From an uncultured Oscillospiraceae bacterium (GTDB lineage: Bacteria > Bacillota > Clostridia > Oscillospirales > Oscillospiraceae): a stretch of DNA of 44,467 bases. The notes below the pieces were generated by a model that saw only the letters and a list, made by a program, of their open reading frames with translations, searched no databases and had not been told where the DNA came from. A program made the position numbers and the translations under genes. The DNA is taken from NCBI GenBank assembly GCA_910587395.1, contig CAJULJ010000021.1, positions 1 through 44,467 on the forward strand, read 5' to 3'. How positions within the stretch are numbered: position 1 is the first letter of the stretch; each line of letters starts with the position of its first letter. Shown here one piece after another: positions 7,868 through 16,429 of this stretch.

Positions 7868-8782
7868 GTGGCGCAAATCGTGAATCCGTATGCGTTTTAC
7901 GCCTGCGGCTTTTGCGCCCCTGTCCATCTCGTGATGAAGATAGCTTTTTGTCACCGTGAAAATGCGGTCTTTCTTCTTTAGTCCGTACAGCATATCAATA
8001 TATTCCTGCATTTCCTCACAGAGAAACTTTGGCATTTTAATTGTGCGGTTACTCTTTTTTGTTTTCGGAGAAGTAATCACATCCTCCCCATGCAGGCGTT
8101 GGTAGGATTTGTTAATCGTGACCGTTTCCTTATCAAAATTGAAATCAGCGGCGGTTAAAGCTAATAATTCTCCCTCTCGGATTCCGCACCAGTAAAGCAT
8201 CTGGAACGCATAATAGGAAACTGGCTTGTCCATCATTTCATCCGCAAACTTCTTATATTCCTCTTTCGTCCAGAACAGCATTTCCTTGTGTTCCTCGCTC
8301 CCCATGTTCCCCGCCTTTGCCGCAGGGTTGGAGCGGAGGTCATAATAGCGCACTGCATGGTTGAAGATAGCGGAAAGCTGGTTGTGGACAGTTTTCAGAT
8401 ACGTCTGCGAATAGGGATTGCGTTTTTCATCACGGTAGGCAAGCAGCTCATTCTGCCATGCAATGATTTCCTTTGTGCCAATCTCGCTAATTTTCATCTT
8501 TCCAAAGTAAGGAAGAATCTTCGTCCGAATGATATGCTCCTTTGTCAGCCAAGTGTTTTCTTTCAGTCGGTTCTTGACATCATTCGCATAAAGCTCTGTA
8601 AAGGCTTCAAAGTCCATGTCAAGGTCAGCGGAATTTTGCAACTGGAATTTCCGCTCCCACTCCTGTGCCTCCCGCTTTGTGGCAAACCCACGCTTGCACT
8701 TCTGTTTCCGCTCCCCTTTCCAGTTCACATACCTTGCCATTACATACCAAGTGCCGTTGCCCTCATTCTTAAATACTGGCAT
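7868..8782 (-). pseudogene. Tyrosine integrase, truncated at the HxLRH box
   Basis: From ATG 8782 the frame gives an N-terminal AP2-like/arm-binding domain (GTWYVMARYVNWKGERKQ), a SAM-like core-binding domain (about 60-165) and the first half of the catalytic domain, with the box I Arg in YWCGIREGELLAL. Box II reads IHDLRH at about residue 305. Immediately after its last His codon (7868-7870) family similarity stops; the final His/Trp and the nucleophile Tyr are missing. The frame stays open to 7496 but is then only antisense of the recombinase-4 gene. AGGGGG 9 nt upstream supports the start. The protein cannot recombine DNA. The missing 3' part should lie at the far end of the inserted element. 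Confidence 0.88.
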
Positions 8783-8971
8783 TTACATTTCCCCCTTTCC
8801 TGTTCCGTAGAGCCTTTCTTGAAAATACTGGCGGTTCACTCTCCCTGCAATCGTGATAAACCCCTGCTCCTTCAGCTCGTCATTTAATTTCTTGATGAGC
8901 TTATAGGCGTAAGGCTTCGATACGGAAAGCTCCTGCGCCACCTCGTCCACACGGATAAATTTGTTGTCCAT
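8783..8971 (-). CDS. Excisionase-like small DNA-binding protein
   Basis: A 62-residue protein with a helix-turn-helix (VDEVAQELSVSKPYAYKLIKKL) and a basic tail with RVNRQYFQERLYG, the pattern of Xis-like proteins paired with integrases in Bacillota elements. AAAGGAG stands before ATG 8971. Its stop is directly followed by the integrase ATG, so the two were an operon. With the integrase broken it is probably a relic, though it could still act on related elements. Confidence 0.65.
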   Translation of the reverse strand: MDNKFIRVDEVAQELSVSKPYAYKLIKKLNDELKEQGFITIAGRVNRQYFQERLYGTGKGEM

Positions 8972-8989
8972 ATAACTTCTCCTTTCTTG

Positions 8990-9007
8990 TTAAGCGTTTT
9001 TGCTTAA
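8990..9007. promoter_or_regulatory. Candidate operator, copy 1 (TAAGC-N6-GCTTA)
   Basis: The inverted repeat TTAAGC (8990-8995), 6 nt, GCTTAA (9002-9007) sits at the predicted start of the excisionase transcript. The same layout, TAAGC-N6-GCTA, appears at 9094-9108 over the -10 of the divergent XRE gene. Two copies of one geometry at two divergent promoters point to a shared repressor, most simply the adjacent XRE protein. Confidence 0.5.
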
Positions 9008-9010
9008 TCC

Positions 9011-9039
9011 ATAATACTAAACTTTTTTGCTACTGTCAA
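9011..9039 (-). promoter_or_regulatory. Promoter of the excisionase-integrase operon
   Basis: On the minus strand TTGACA (9039-9034) and TATTAT (9016-9011) are 17 bp apart, close to consensus. The spacer contains the 12-mer TAAACTTTTTTG at 9018-9029, which recurs at 9059-9070, exactly 41 bp away. That repeat may be a second protein-binding site. Confidence 0.65.
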
Positions 9040-9082
9040 TAGGTTTGCAAGAAAATATTAAACTTTTTTGTTTCACTTATTC

Positions 9083-9112
9083 TTGACTTTCTCTAAGCAT
9101 ATATGCTATACT
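9083..9112 (+). promoter_or_regulatory. Promoter of the XRE regulator gene
   Basis: TTGACT at 9083-9088 and TATACT at 9107-9112 are separated by 18 bp. The palindrome AGCATATATGCT (9096-9107) covers the spacer end and the -10, as expected for an autorepressor operator. Confidence 0.65.
9094..9108. promoter_or_regulatory. Candidate operator, copy 2 (TAAGC-N6-GCTA)
   Basis: TAAGC, ATATAT, GCTA: the central 12 bp (9096-9107) are a perfect palindrome overlapping the -10 of the XRE promoter. It shares half-sites and spacing with the copy at 8990-9007. Binding here would repress the regulator's own gene. Confidence 0.5.
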
Positions 9113-9145
9113 CCTTATAAACATACGAACAAGGAGTGAAACATT

Positions 9146-9676
9146 ATGGCGATTGGCGAAAGAATACATTTTTTCCGCATCATGCGGGGCATGACACAGA
9201 AATATCTTGGTATGCTTGTCGGGTTTCCCGAACGGAGCGCAGACGTGCGTCTGGCACAGTACGAAACTGGCTCACGCAAGCCAAAGGCAGACTTGACGGC
9301 TGCACTGGCGCAGGCTCTGGACGTTGCGCCGCAGGCTCTGGACATACCCGACATTGACAGCTACGTCGGACTTATGCACACCTTATTTGTCCTTGAGGAC
9401 ATTTACGGTCTTACCATCACTGAAGCAGACGGAGAAGTCTGCTTAAAGGTCAACAAAGACAAAAGTAAGGATGCCGCCGAACTGCTGAAAATGCTCTGCG
9501 CTTGGCAGGAACAGGCTACAAAGCTCTCTGCCGAAGAAATCAGCAGGGAAGATTACGACCAGTGGCGGTACAATTATCCGAAGTTTGACACCACGCAGCA
9601 TTGGGCGAAATCTCCCTCTGATGAATTGAGCGACGCCTTAGTCGAAGCGTTCAAGGACAAACTAAAAACCGATTGA
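9146..9676 (+). CDS. XRE-family transcriptional regulator
   Basis: A 176-residue protein. An N-terminal helix-turn-helix (about 4-65: IGERIHFFRIMRGMTQKYLG, then VRLAQYETGSRKPKADLTAALAQALDV) is of the Cro/CI/XRE type. The C-terminal 100 residues are acidic and helical without a known domain. AAGGAG lies 9 nt before the ATG. Divergent from the excisionase-integrase genes and probably the repressor of both promoters. Base composition is lower in GC than the neighbouring guaA, fitting an acquired origin. Confidence 0.85.
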   Translation: MAIGERIHFFRIMRGMTQKYLGMLVGFPERSADVRLAQYETGSRKPKADLTAALAQALDVAPQALDIPDIDSYVGLMHTLFVLEDIYGLTITEADGEVCLKVNKDKSKDAAELLKMLCAWQEQATKLSAEEISREDYDQWRYNYPKFDTTQHWAKSPSDELSDALVEAFKDKLKTD

Positions 9677-9686
9677 CAAGCACGAC

Positions 9687-9732
9687 AAAAAACGCCCTTA
9701 GCCATGAGTTCCTACCCACAGCTAAGGGCGTT
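9687..9732 (-). terminator. Terminator downstream of guaA (minus strand)
   Basis: A 12-bp perfect stem (9691-9702 with 9721-9732) with an 18-nt loop. On the minus strand the stem is followed by a run of six T (9692-9687), so it can end transcripts coming from guaA. On the plus strand no T run follows, so it is a poorer terminator for the XRE gene. Confidence 0.6.
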
Positions 9733-9904
9733 ATAATATGGATTTATTTCAGCCGTCCAAACCACTTTTCAATCATTCCCCCACCAACAAACCACTTGAC
9801 AGTAAGAATAATCGCACTCAAACGACTGTTATCAATTTGTTATCAAAAGACCTTTCCAAAGTCCGCAAACCCGCATAAACACTGGGTTTACTAAGCATTT
9901 TTGT

Positions 9905-11446
9905 TTATTCGAACTCAATCGTCGCCGGGGGCTTACTAGTGATATCGTACAACACCCGGTTGACCCCTGCGACCTCATTGACAATGCGTATACTCACCCG
10001 GTCCAGCAACTCATAGGGGATCCGGGCCCAGTCCGCCGTCATAAAGTCGTCGGTGGTCACCGCCCGCAGGGCAACGGCGTAGTCATAGGTCCGCCCATCC
10101 CCCATCACTCCCACAGAGCGCATATTAGTCAAAGCTGCAAAGAACTGACTCAGATACCTGTCCTCCCCTGCTTTCGCCATCTCTTCCCGAAAAATCGCGT
10201 CCGCCTCCCGGAGGATATCCAGCTTATCCTTCGTGATGTCTCCGATCACTCGGATGGCTAATCCCGGCCCCGGGAAGGGCTGGCGTGTGACCAGATACTC
10301 CGGCAGACCAAGCTCCCTGCCCAGCTGCCGCACCTCGTCCTTGAACAGCAGACGCAGAGGCTCCACAATCTCCTTGAAGTCCACATAATCCGGCAGCCCA
10401 CCCACATTGTGGTGACTTTTGATGACGGCGGCATTTCCTACCCCGGACTCGATCACATCAGGATAGATGGTGCCCTGGGCCAGATAGTCCACAGCCCCCA
10501 CTTTTTTTGCCTCCTCCTCGAACACCCGGACAAACTCCTCGCCGATGATCCTCCTCTTCCGCTCCGGCTCGTCCACACCGGCCAGTTTAATTAAAAACCG
10601 GTCCTCCGCATCCACTCGAATGAAGTTCATCGCCCATTTGGAAAACGCGGCTTCCACCTCGTCTCCCTCATCTTTGCGCATAAGGCCGTGGTCCACAAAC
10701 ACACAGGTGAGCTGCTCCCCCACGGCCTCGGCCAGCAACGCCGCCGCCACGGAGGAGTCTACCCCGCCGCTGAGGGCCAGCAGCACTTTGCCGTCCCCCA
10801 CCTTCTCACGCAGGGCCTTCACCGCAGAGCACTTATAGTCCTCCATGGTCCAGTCCCCCGCGGCGTGGCATACCTCGTAGAGAAAATTGCGAATCATGTC
10901 GATGCCGTGCTCGGTGTGGTTCACCTCTGGATGGTACTGCACACCATAAAACCCCCGCGCTTCATCGGCGATACCCACATTTGGGCAGGCATCGCTGTGG
11001 GCCACCAGGGCAAACCCCTCGGGCACCTTCTCCATGTAGTCTCCGTGGCTCATCCAGGTAATCCCTGTCTCAGGCAGTCCCTTGAACAGCCTGCACTCCG
11101 TCTCAAAATACGTCTCCGTCTTACCGTACTCCCGGGCGGAATCGTCCTGAGCGGCGCTTACCCGCCCGCCCAGAGTGTGGGCCATCAACTGGCATCCATA
11201 GCAAATGCCCAAAACAGGCACGCCCCAGGTAAAAATGTCTGGGTCCACATGGGGAGAGCCGGCCAGATAAACAGAGTTGGGCCCTCCGGTGAAAATGATG
11301 CCGATAGGGTCCATCGTCCGCAGCTCATCCAGCGGGGTGGTGCATGGCTTGACCTCGCAGTACACCCCGCACTCCCGCACCCGACGGGCAATGAGCTGAT
11401 TGTACTGCCCGCCGAAATCCAGCACGATCACAAGCTGATGCTTCAT
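9905..11446 (-). CDS. guaA: GMP synthase (glutamine-hydrolysing)
   Basis: A 513-residue cytoplasmic enzyme converting XMP, glutamine and ATP to GMP. The N-terminal class I glutamine amidotransferase domain has the nucleophile motif GICYGCQ (Cys82) and the His-Glu pair in YHPEVNH. The ATP pyrophosphatase domain has the P-loop LSGGVDSSV, and the C-terminal dimerisation domain ends KPPATIEFE, the normal family ending. AAGGAGAGAG precedes the ATG. The intact C-terminus at the island boundary is as expected if integration restored the gene end. Probably the last gene of the carAB-led minus-strand cluster. Confidence 0.98.
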   Translation of the reverse strand: MKHQLVIVLDFGGQYNQLIARRVRECGVYCEVKPCTTPLDELRTMDPIGIIFTGGPNSVYLAGSPHVDPDIFTWGVPVLGICYGCQLMAHTLGGRVSAAQDDSAREYGKTETYFETECRLFKGLPETGITWMSHGDYMEKVPEGFALVAHSDACPNVGIADEARGFYGVQYHPEVNHTEHGIDMIRNFLYEVCHAAGDWTMEDYKCSAVKALREKVGDGKVLLALSGGVDSSVAAALLAEAVGEQLTCVFVDHGLMRKDEGDEVEAAFSKWAMNFIRVDAEDRFLIKLAGVDEPERKRRIIGEEFVRVFEEEAKKVGAVDYLAQGTIYPDVIESGVGNAAVIKSHHNVGGLPDYVDFKEIVEPLRLLFKDEVRQLGRELGLPEYLVTRQPFPGPGLAIRVIGDITKDKLDILREADAIFREEMAKAGEDRYLSQFFAALTNMRSVGVMGDGRTYDYAVALRAVTTDDFMTADWARIPYELLDRVSIRIVNEVAGVNRVLYDITSKPPATIEFE

Positions 11447-11512
11447 GTCGCTCTCTCCTTTTTCCTTGTGCTCCCCGCCAGGGATCTCCAGATCAGCGCT
11501 TTACACGGGACC

Positions 11513-11863
11513 TCACAGCCACAGGAAATCGTCCAGCTCCCCATTTCGGAACACAATGGTCCCCTCGTGCTTCTCCTCGTCCCGCACGGGGAGGAAGGGG
11601 TCCAGCACCGTAACCCGCTTCCCACATTCCGGGCAGTGGTACTGGATGGCCCCGCAGGCATACATTCCCGGCGGAATATCCGCCTTCTTGTCCACAATGT
11701 ACAGGCTTTTCTTATAAAACTCCGGGTCCTTCTCCTCGGTATAGTGACCCACACTCACGTTGGGCAGGGCAAACAGCTGCTTGTGGGCTTTCTCCATCTC
11801 ACATTTGCACTCCCTGCACCAATCGTCCTGGTACTTGCGCAGCCACTTGTCGATGAGGCCCAT
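11513..11863 (-). CDS. Hypothetical CxxC protein
   Basis: A 116-residue protein not assigned to a family. Two Cys clusters, WCRECKC (about 16-22) and YHCPECGKRV (about 75-84), could form a zinc ribbon-like site. No membrane segment or signal peptide. Start at ATG 11863 is chosen because GGAGGAAGG lies just upstream, overlapping the end of the preceding gene, with the stop only 1 nt away. An upstream in-frame start at 11953 would overlap that gene heavily. Likely translated together with the membrane protein before it. Confidence 0.75.
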   Translation of the reverse strand: MGLIDKWLRKYQDDWCRECKCEMEKAHKQLFALPNVSVGHYTEEKDPEFYKKSLYIVDKKADIPPGMYACGAIQYHCPECGKRVTVLDPFLPVRDEEKHEGTIVFRNGELDDFLWL

Positions 11864-11864
11864 G

Positions 11865-12461
11865 TCACACACCTTCCTCCTGACGGCTGGCCTCCTCCAG
11901 CACATGCACCCACAAATCCGCCTTGGAGATGCCCTCCAGCACCTTTTCATCATTCATCTTCCACCGCTGGTTGGAGATGAAAGTGTTCACCCGGATTCTA
12001 ATACCGTCAACCTCAAATAGAAAGCTCACCCGGCTGGTGCCCCGCATGATGCCCGGACCGCCGGCGCCGTCGTCCGTCCACGCCCTGGTCACCCGCCCGG
12101 CGGACACCACCTGGATTTCAAAGGGATTCCAGTAAAACAGCAGGGCAATCTTGGCCTGCCTGACGTCCATAGACACCACACAGCCGTCGCTGTAAAAAAT
12201 CTGACGGCGGTCGATGCCTGCCTCATCCAGCTGCTTGAGCATTTTCTTTTTTGCCATCTTATAAATGATGTTGCCGCCGAAGATCCACCAGAGGATAGCT
12301 ACTCCGGGACCGCCCATGAAGCAGACCACCGCCCCGACCCCGCCATCCTTGAAACACAGATAGCCGATGAGGATACTCAGCGCGGCCACCGCCAAGGGGA
12401 TCAGGATATACCCCAGCAAATACGCATAGTTGATCTTTTTCACTTTCTCAGGTGTTTTCAC
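11865..12461 (-). CDS. Hypothetical two-helix membrane protein
   Basis: A 198-residue protein not recognised. Two hydrophobic helices lie at about 15-36 and 42-63, followed by a basic patch (KMAKKKMLKQ) and a cytoplasmic mixed domain of about 125 residues. GTG start 12461 follows AAGAAAGGGAGCG. It forms a tight pair with the CxxC protein downstream. Function unknown. Confidence 0.7.
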   Translation of the reverse strand: MKTPEKVKKINYAYLLGYILIPLAVAALSILIGYLCFKDGGVGAVVCFMGGPGVAILWWIFGGNIIYKMAKKKMLKQLDEAGIDRRQIFYSDGCVVSMDVRQAKIALLFYWNPFEIQVVSAGRVTRAWTDDGAGGPGIMRGTSRVSFLFEVDGIRIRVNTFISNQRWKMNDEKVLEGISKADLWVHVLEEASRQEEGV

Positions 12462-12522
12462 AGACTTCGCTCCCTTTCTTTAAACATTTATATGCTCCGC
12501 CCTCCGGCGGCTTGGGTACGGC

Positions 12523-13197
12523 TCAATCCCACTCGCTCTTCTGCTCCTCTCCCTTCTTGGGCCTGGGCGCAAAGAAGAAGGGGAATATCCCCAGCTTGGC
12601 TCCCAGGGAGTGGATGAAGGGGAAGCATACCAGGATCGTGATCACCTGGACCGTTCCCGTGTGACTCTCGTTGAAATCCTCCTGGCTCCTCACCCCGCCG
12701 GACCCGCGCATGTCCACATAGAAATCAGTGCGGCTCAGCGGTACGCCATAGGAGATCTGGTTCATAAATATCTCACTTTCCGTCAGGTCCTCCCAGACCA
12801 CCCGGCCCAAGGGCAGGGTATGGTCGCTGGAGTAATAGTCTCCCTCCATCTGGACGTTCTCCATGTTGATCTGGGCGGCCACCACCTCCCCTGAGGGCAG
12901 CGTCACAGCGTAGGTATAAACGCCGTTATAATAGCCCGCGCCCCGGTTGCGGTACTCAATGCCGCGGGAGACGATGGTGAAGGTGTCGTGGCTCAGAATG
13001 TCATCTATATTCTGAACCCGGAACACGTCCTCCCCCGCCGGACCGCCCACCTCATTCTCGCCGACGATGTTTTCCTCCACATATGCCTCATACATGCCGG
13101 GCAGTACCAGCTCGGCGATTTTTACCGTTCCGAGGCTGATTCCAAAGGCGATCAGCAGAGTCAGCCAGATATCGAAACGCATCCGGGTGTAACGCAT
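12523..13197 (-). CDS. Hypothetical membrane-anchored protein
   Basis: A 224-residue protein with one N-terminal helix (about 9-31), an extracytoplasmic domain of about 140 residues rich in Tyr and acidic residues, and a C-terminal helix (about 183-208) with a charged tail. GGGAGGAGAG lies before ATG 13197, and only 22 bp separate it from carB, so it is probably on the carAB transcript. No family recognised. Confidence 0.7.
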   Translation of the reverse strand: MRYTRMRFDIWLTLLIAFGISLGTVKIAELVLPGMYEAYVEENIVGENEVGGPAGEDVFRVQNIDDILSHDTFTIVSRGIEYRNRGAGYYNGVYTYAVTLPSGEVVAAQINMENVQMEGDYYSSDHTLPLGRVVWEDLTESEIFMNQISYGVPLSRTDFYVDMRGSGGVRSQEDFNESHTGTVQVITILVCFPFIHSLGAKLGIFPFFFAPRPKKGEEQKSEWD

Positions 13198-13219
13198 ACG
13201 GCTCTCCTCCCGCTGCCCC

Positions 13220-16200
13220 TCAGATTTTAGTGATGTCGATGGCCTGCAAATCCCGGCTCCTGCCCTGCTGGCGGGCGGTCAGCAGCGCCCGAGCGGTGTC
13301 GATGGCGGTAACGCAGCCCACGGAATGCTCCACCGCGGCGCGGCGGATCTTGAAGCCGTCGGTGTTCTGCTTCCTGCCACGGGTGGGGGTGTTGATCACT
13401 AGGTCGATGGTGCCGGAGGCGATCATGTCCATGATGTTGGGGTGCCGCTCGGACACGCGGGCCACCTGGGTGCACGGCACACCAGCCTTCTCCAGTGTCC
13501 GGCAGGTACCCTCGGTGCCCAGAATTTCCACACCCAGATCGGCAAAGCCTTTGGCAATTCCGGTGGCCTCCCCCTTGTCCTCGTCCTTCACCGTGAGGAT
13601 AATCCGCCCGCCCTTCTTGGGCGCCCGCATATTGGCTCCCTTGAACGCCTTCAGCAGCGCCTGTGGGAAGGATTCCGCGATGCCCAGCACCTCGCCGGTG
13701 GACTTCATCTCCGGGCCCAGGCCCGTGTCCACATCCGCCAGCTTCTCAAAGGAGAACACGGGCATCTTCACAGCGTAATAGTCCGCCTCTTTGTAAATCC
13801 CGGTGCCATAGCCCAGGTCCTTCAGCTTCTGGCCCAGCATCACCTTGGTGGCGAGATCGATGATGGGCACACCGGTGACCTTGGAGATATAGGGAATGGT
13901 GCGGGAGGAGCGTGGATTCACCTCGATGACGTACACCTTGTCGTCGTAGATGATGAATTGGATGTTGATGAGGCCCACCACACCCAGCGCCTTCGCCAGA
14001 TCGTGGGTGTAGCGCTCGATGGTCTTTTTGTGCTTATCCTCCACATGGATGGAGGGATAGACGGAGATGGAGTCCCCGGAGTGGACGCCCGCCCGCTCCA
14101 CGTGCTCCATAATGCCGGGGATGAGCAGGTCCTCCCCGTCGAACACGCCGTCCACCTCCACCTCGCGGCCCATCAGGTACTTGTCGATGAGGATGGGGTG
14201 CTCCTGGACTGTGAGATTGATGATACGCATGAAGTCGGTGATGTTGCGGTCGTTGTAGGCGATTTCCATACCCTGGCCCCCCAGCACGTAGGAGGGGCGC
14301 ACCAGCACAGGGTAGCCGATCTCGTTGGCCGCTTTCAAAGCCTCCTCGGTGGTGAACACCGTCCGGCCCTTGGCCCGGGGGATATGGCACAGGTTCAGAA
14401 TTTCGTCGAACCGCTCCCGGTCCTCGGCGGCGTCCACGCCGTCGGAGGAGGTGCCCAGGATGGGCACGCCCATGTCGGCGAGGGCCTTGGCCAGTTTGAT
14501 GGCGGTCTGCCCGCCGAACTGGACCACCGCCCCCCAGGGCTTCTCCTGCTCCACGATGTTCTGCACGTCCTCGGCGGTGAGGGGCTCGAAGTACAGCTTA
14601 TCCGCCACGTCGAAGTCGGTGGACACCGTCTCGGGGTTGTTGTTGACGATGATCGTCTCATAACCCAGCCGTTTCAACGCCCACACGGAATGGACAGAGC
14701 AGTAATCAAACTCGATGCCCTGGCCGATGCGGATGGGTCCGGAGCCCAGCACCAGCACCTTTTTCCGGCCCGAATCCCCGGTGTCCGCCTCGTTCTCTCC
14801 GTCGTAGGAGGAGTAATAATAGGGCGTTTCCGCGTCAAACTCGGCGGCGCAGGTGTCCACCATCTTGAAGGATGGCACGATGCCGTACCGCTCCCGCAGG
14901 GCCTTTACGTCCTTCTGTTCCATACCGCACAGCCAGCCGATATAGCTGTCGGCGAAGCACATCTCCTTGGCGCGGCGCAGGGCGTCGGCGTCCGGCTCCC
15001 CCTTGCACATGATGAGGGCCTGCTCCATGTCGATGATGTTTTTGAACCGGTTCAGGAACCAGATGTCCATCCGGGTGATGGAGTTGATCTTTTTGGGAGA
15101 CACACCCCGGCGGATGGCCTCCGCCACCACGAACAGCCGCTCGTCGTCCACATTCACCAGCAGGTCTTCAATTTCATCGGTATAGTACTCGTCCAGCTTG
15201 GGAAGGCGCAGTGCGCGCACGTTCAGCTCCAGGGAACGGATGGCCTTCATCAGCGCCCCCTCGAAGGAGTTGGCGATAGCCATAACCTCGCCGGTGGCCT
15301 TCATCTGGGTGCCCAGGGTGCGGCTGGCGGTGGTGAACTTGTCAAAGGGCAGGCGGGGAATTTTTAGCACGCAGTAGTCCAAGGTAGGCTCGAAACAGGC
15401 GGTGGTTTTCCCTGTGACAGCGTTGGGAATCTCATCCAAAGTATAACCCAGCGCAATCTTGGCCGCAACCTTTGCGATGGGATAGCCCGTGGCCTTAGAG
15501 GCCAGCGCAGAGGAACGGCTCACACGGGGGTTGACCTCGATGACGGCATACTCATAGGAATCGGGATTCAGGGCAAACTGGCAGTTGCAGCCCCCCTCGA
15601 TGCCCAGAGCGGTGATGATATCCAAGGCAGCGGAGCGTAGCATCTGATACTCCCGGTTGGCCAGGGTCTGAGTGGGAGCCACCACGATGGAGTCGCCGGT
15701 GTGGACCCCCACAGGGTCCAAATTTTCCATGGAGCAGATTTGGATGACATTGCCTGCGGAGTCCCGCATTACCTCAAACTCGATTTCCTTCCACCCGGCG
15801 ATACACCGCTCGATGAGCACCTGGCCCACCCGGCTCAGGTGGATGCCCCGGTCCGCGATTTCCCGCAGGGAGGGCTCGTCATAGGCGATGCCGCCGCCGG
15901 TGCCGCCCAGGGTGTAGGCGGGCCGGACAATCACCGGGTATCCGATCTGCTCTGCAAAGGCCACGGCGGCGTCCACGCTCTCCACCACGTCGGAGGTGAC
16001 GCAGGGCTGGCCGATGGACTCCATGCAGTCCTTGAAACCCTGACGGTCCTCCGCCTTGTGGATAGACTCGGGGCTGGTGCCCAGCAGCCGCACGCCGTAG
16101 TTCGCCAGCGTGCCGTTCTCGTGGAGGGCCATGGCTAGATTCAGCCCTGTCTGCCCGCCCAGGGTGGGCAGCACGGAGTCGGGCCGCTCCATCTGGATGA

Positions 16201-16429
16201 TCTGGGTGACGCTGTCCACGTTCAGCGGCTCGATGTACACGTGGTCGGCGATGTCCTTGTCCGTCATGATGGTGGCGGGGTTGGAGTTGACCAGGACGAC
16301 TTCAACGCCCTCCTCTTTCAAAGCGCGGCAGGCCTGGGTGCCAGCGTAGTCAAACTCGGCGGCCTGCCCAATGACAATGGGGCCGGAGCCCAGCACCAGG
16401 ACCTTTTTGATATTCGTATCCTTGGGCAT
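13220..16429 (-). CDS. carB: Carbamoyl-phosphate synthase large subunit
   Basis: A 1069-residue enzyme making carbamoyl phosphate from bicarbonate, ATP and ammonia passed from CarA. Two homologous halves begin at KKVLVLGSGPIVIGQ (about 8) and KKVLVLGSGPIRIGQ (about 557), each with an ATP-grasp domain. The C-terminal MGS-like allosteric domain (about 935-1069) ends ARALLTARQQGRS. Full family length. The ATG overlaps the carA stop by one base (TAATG), coupling the two subunits. Long open frames on the opposite strand are GC-driven shadows. Confidence 0.98.
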   Translation of the reverse strand: MPKDTNIKKVLVLGSGPIVIGQAAEFDYAGTQACRALKEEGVEVVLVNSNPATIMTDKDIADHVYIEPLNVDSVTQIIQMERPDSVLPTLGGQTGLNLAMALHENGTLANYGVRLLGTSPESIHKAEDRQGFKDCMESIGQPCVTSDVVESVDAAVAFAEQIGYPVIVRPAYTLGGTGGGIAYDEPSLREIADRGIHLSRVGQVLIERCIAGWKEIEFEVMRDSAGNVIQICSMENLDPVGVHTGDSIVVAPTQTLANREYQMLRSAALDIITALGIEGGCNCQFALNPDSYEYAVIEVNPRVSRSSALASKATGYPIAKVAAKIALGYTLDEIPNAVTGKTTACFEPTLDYCVLKIPRLPFDKFTTASRTLGTQMKATGEVMAIANSFEGALMKAIRSLELNVRALRLPKLDEYYTDEIEDLLVNVDDERLFVVAEAIRRGVSPKKINSITRMDIWFLNRFKNIIDMEQALIMCKGEPDADALRRAKEMCFADSYIGWLCGMEQKDVKALRERYGIVPSFKMVDTCAAEFDAETPYYYSSYDGENEADTGDSGRKKVLVLGSGPIRIGQGIEFDYCSVHSVWALKRLGYETIIVNNNPETVSTDFDVADKLYFEPLTAEDVQNIVEQEKPWGAVVQFGGQTAIKLAKALADMGVPILGTSSDGVDAAEDRERFDEILNLCHIPRAKGRTVFTTEEALKAANEIGYPVLVRPSYVLGGQGMEIAYNDRNITDFMRIINLTVQEHPILIDKYLMGREVEVDGVFDGEDLLIPGIMEHVERAGVHSGDSISVYPSIHVEDKHKKTIERYTHDLAKALGVVGLINIQFIIYDDKVYVIEVNPRSSRTIPYISKVTGVPIIDLATKVMLGQKLKDLGYGTGIYKEADYYAVKMPVFSFEKLADVDTGLGPEMKSTGEVLGIAESFPQALLKAFKGANMRAPKKGGRIILTVKDEDKGEATGIAKGFADLGVEILGTEGTCRTLEKAGVPCTQVARVSERHPNIMDMIASGTIDLVINTPTRGRKQNTDGFKIRRAAVEHSVGCVTAIDTARALLTARQQGRSRDLQAIDITKI

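Larger units (their letters stand above)
7868..9904. mobile_element. Remnant of an integrase-type element at the guaA 3' end
   Basis: Truncated integrase, excisionase-like gene and XRE regulator, lower in GC than the core, lie directly beyond the guaA stop codon (9905-9907). The guaA 3' end is an established target of tyrosine-integrase islands. The attachment core is expected within roughly 9885-9930, but its second copy is outside the window, so the exact site cannot be read. The stretch 9733-9904 holds no convincing gene; it is AT-rich with short repeats such as TTATCAA at 9828-9850. Confidence 0.6.

Noticed and set aside
7451..8782. Assembly or sequencing artefact as the cause of the integrase truncation
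   Set aside because: Both sides of the junction are coherent element sequence and the break is at a codon boundary in a conserved motif; an insertion explains it better, though read support would be needed to exclude an artefact.
9673..9894. 73-codon open frame between the XRE gene and guaA
   Set aside because: It runs through the terminator stem, has no ribosome site and no recognisable composition.
13442..15367. Long open frame (641 codons) on the strand opposite carB
   Set aside because: carB is unmistakable; the opposite frame is His/Gly/Val-rich low-complexity sequence typical of GC-driven antisense openness.
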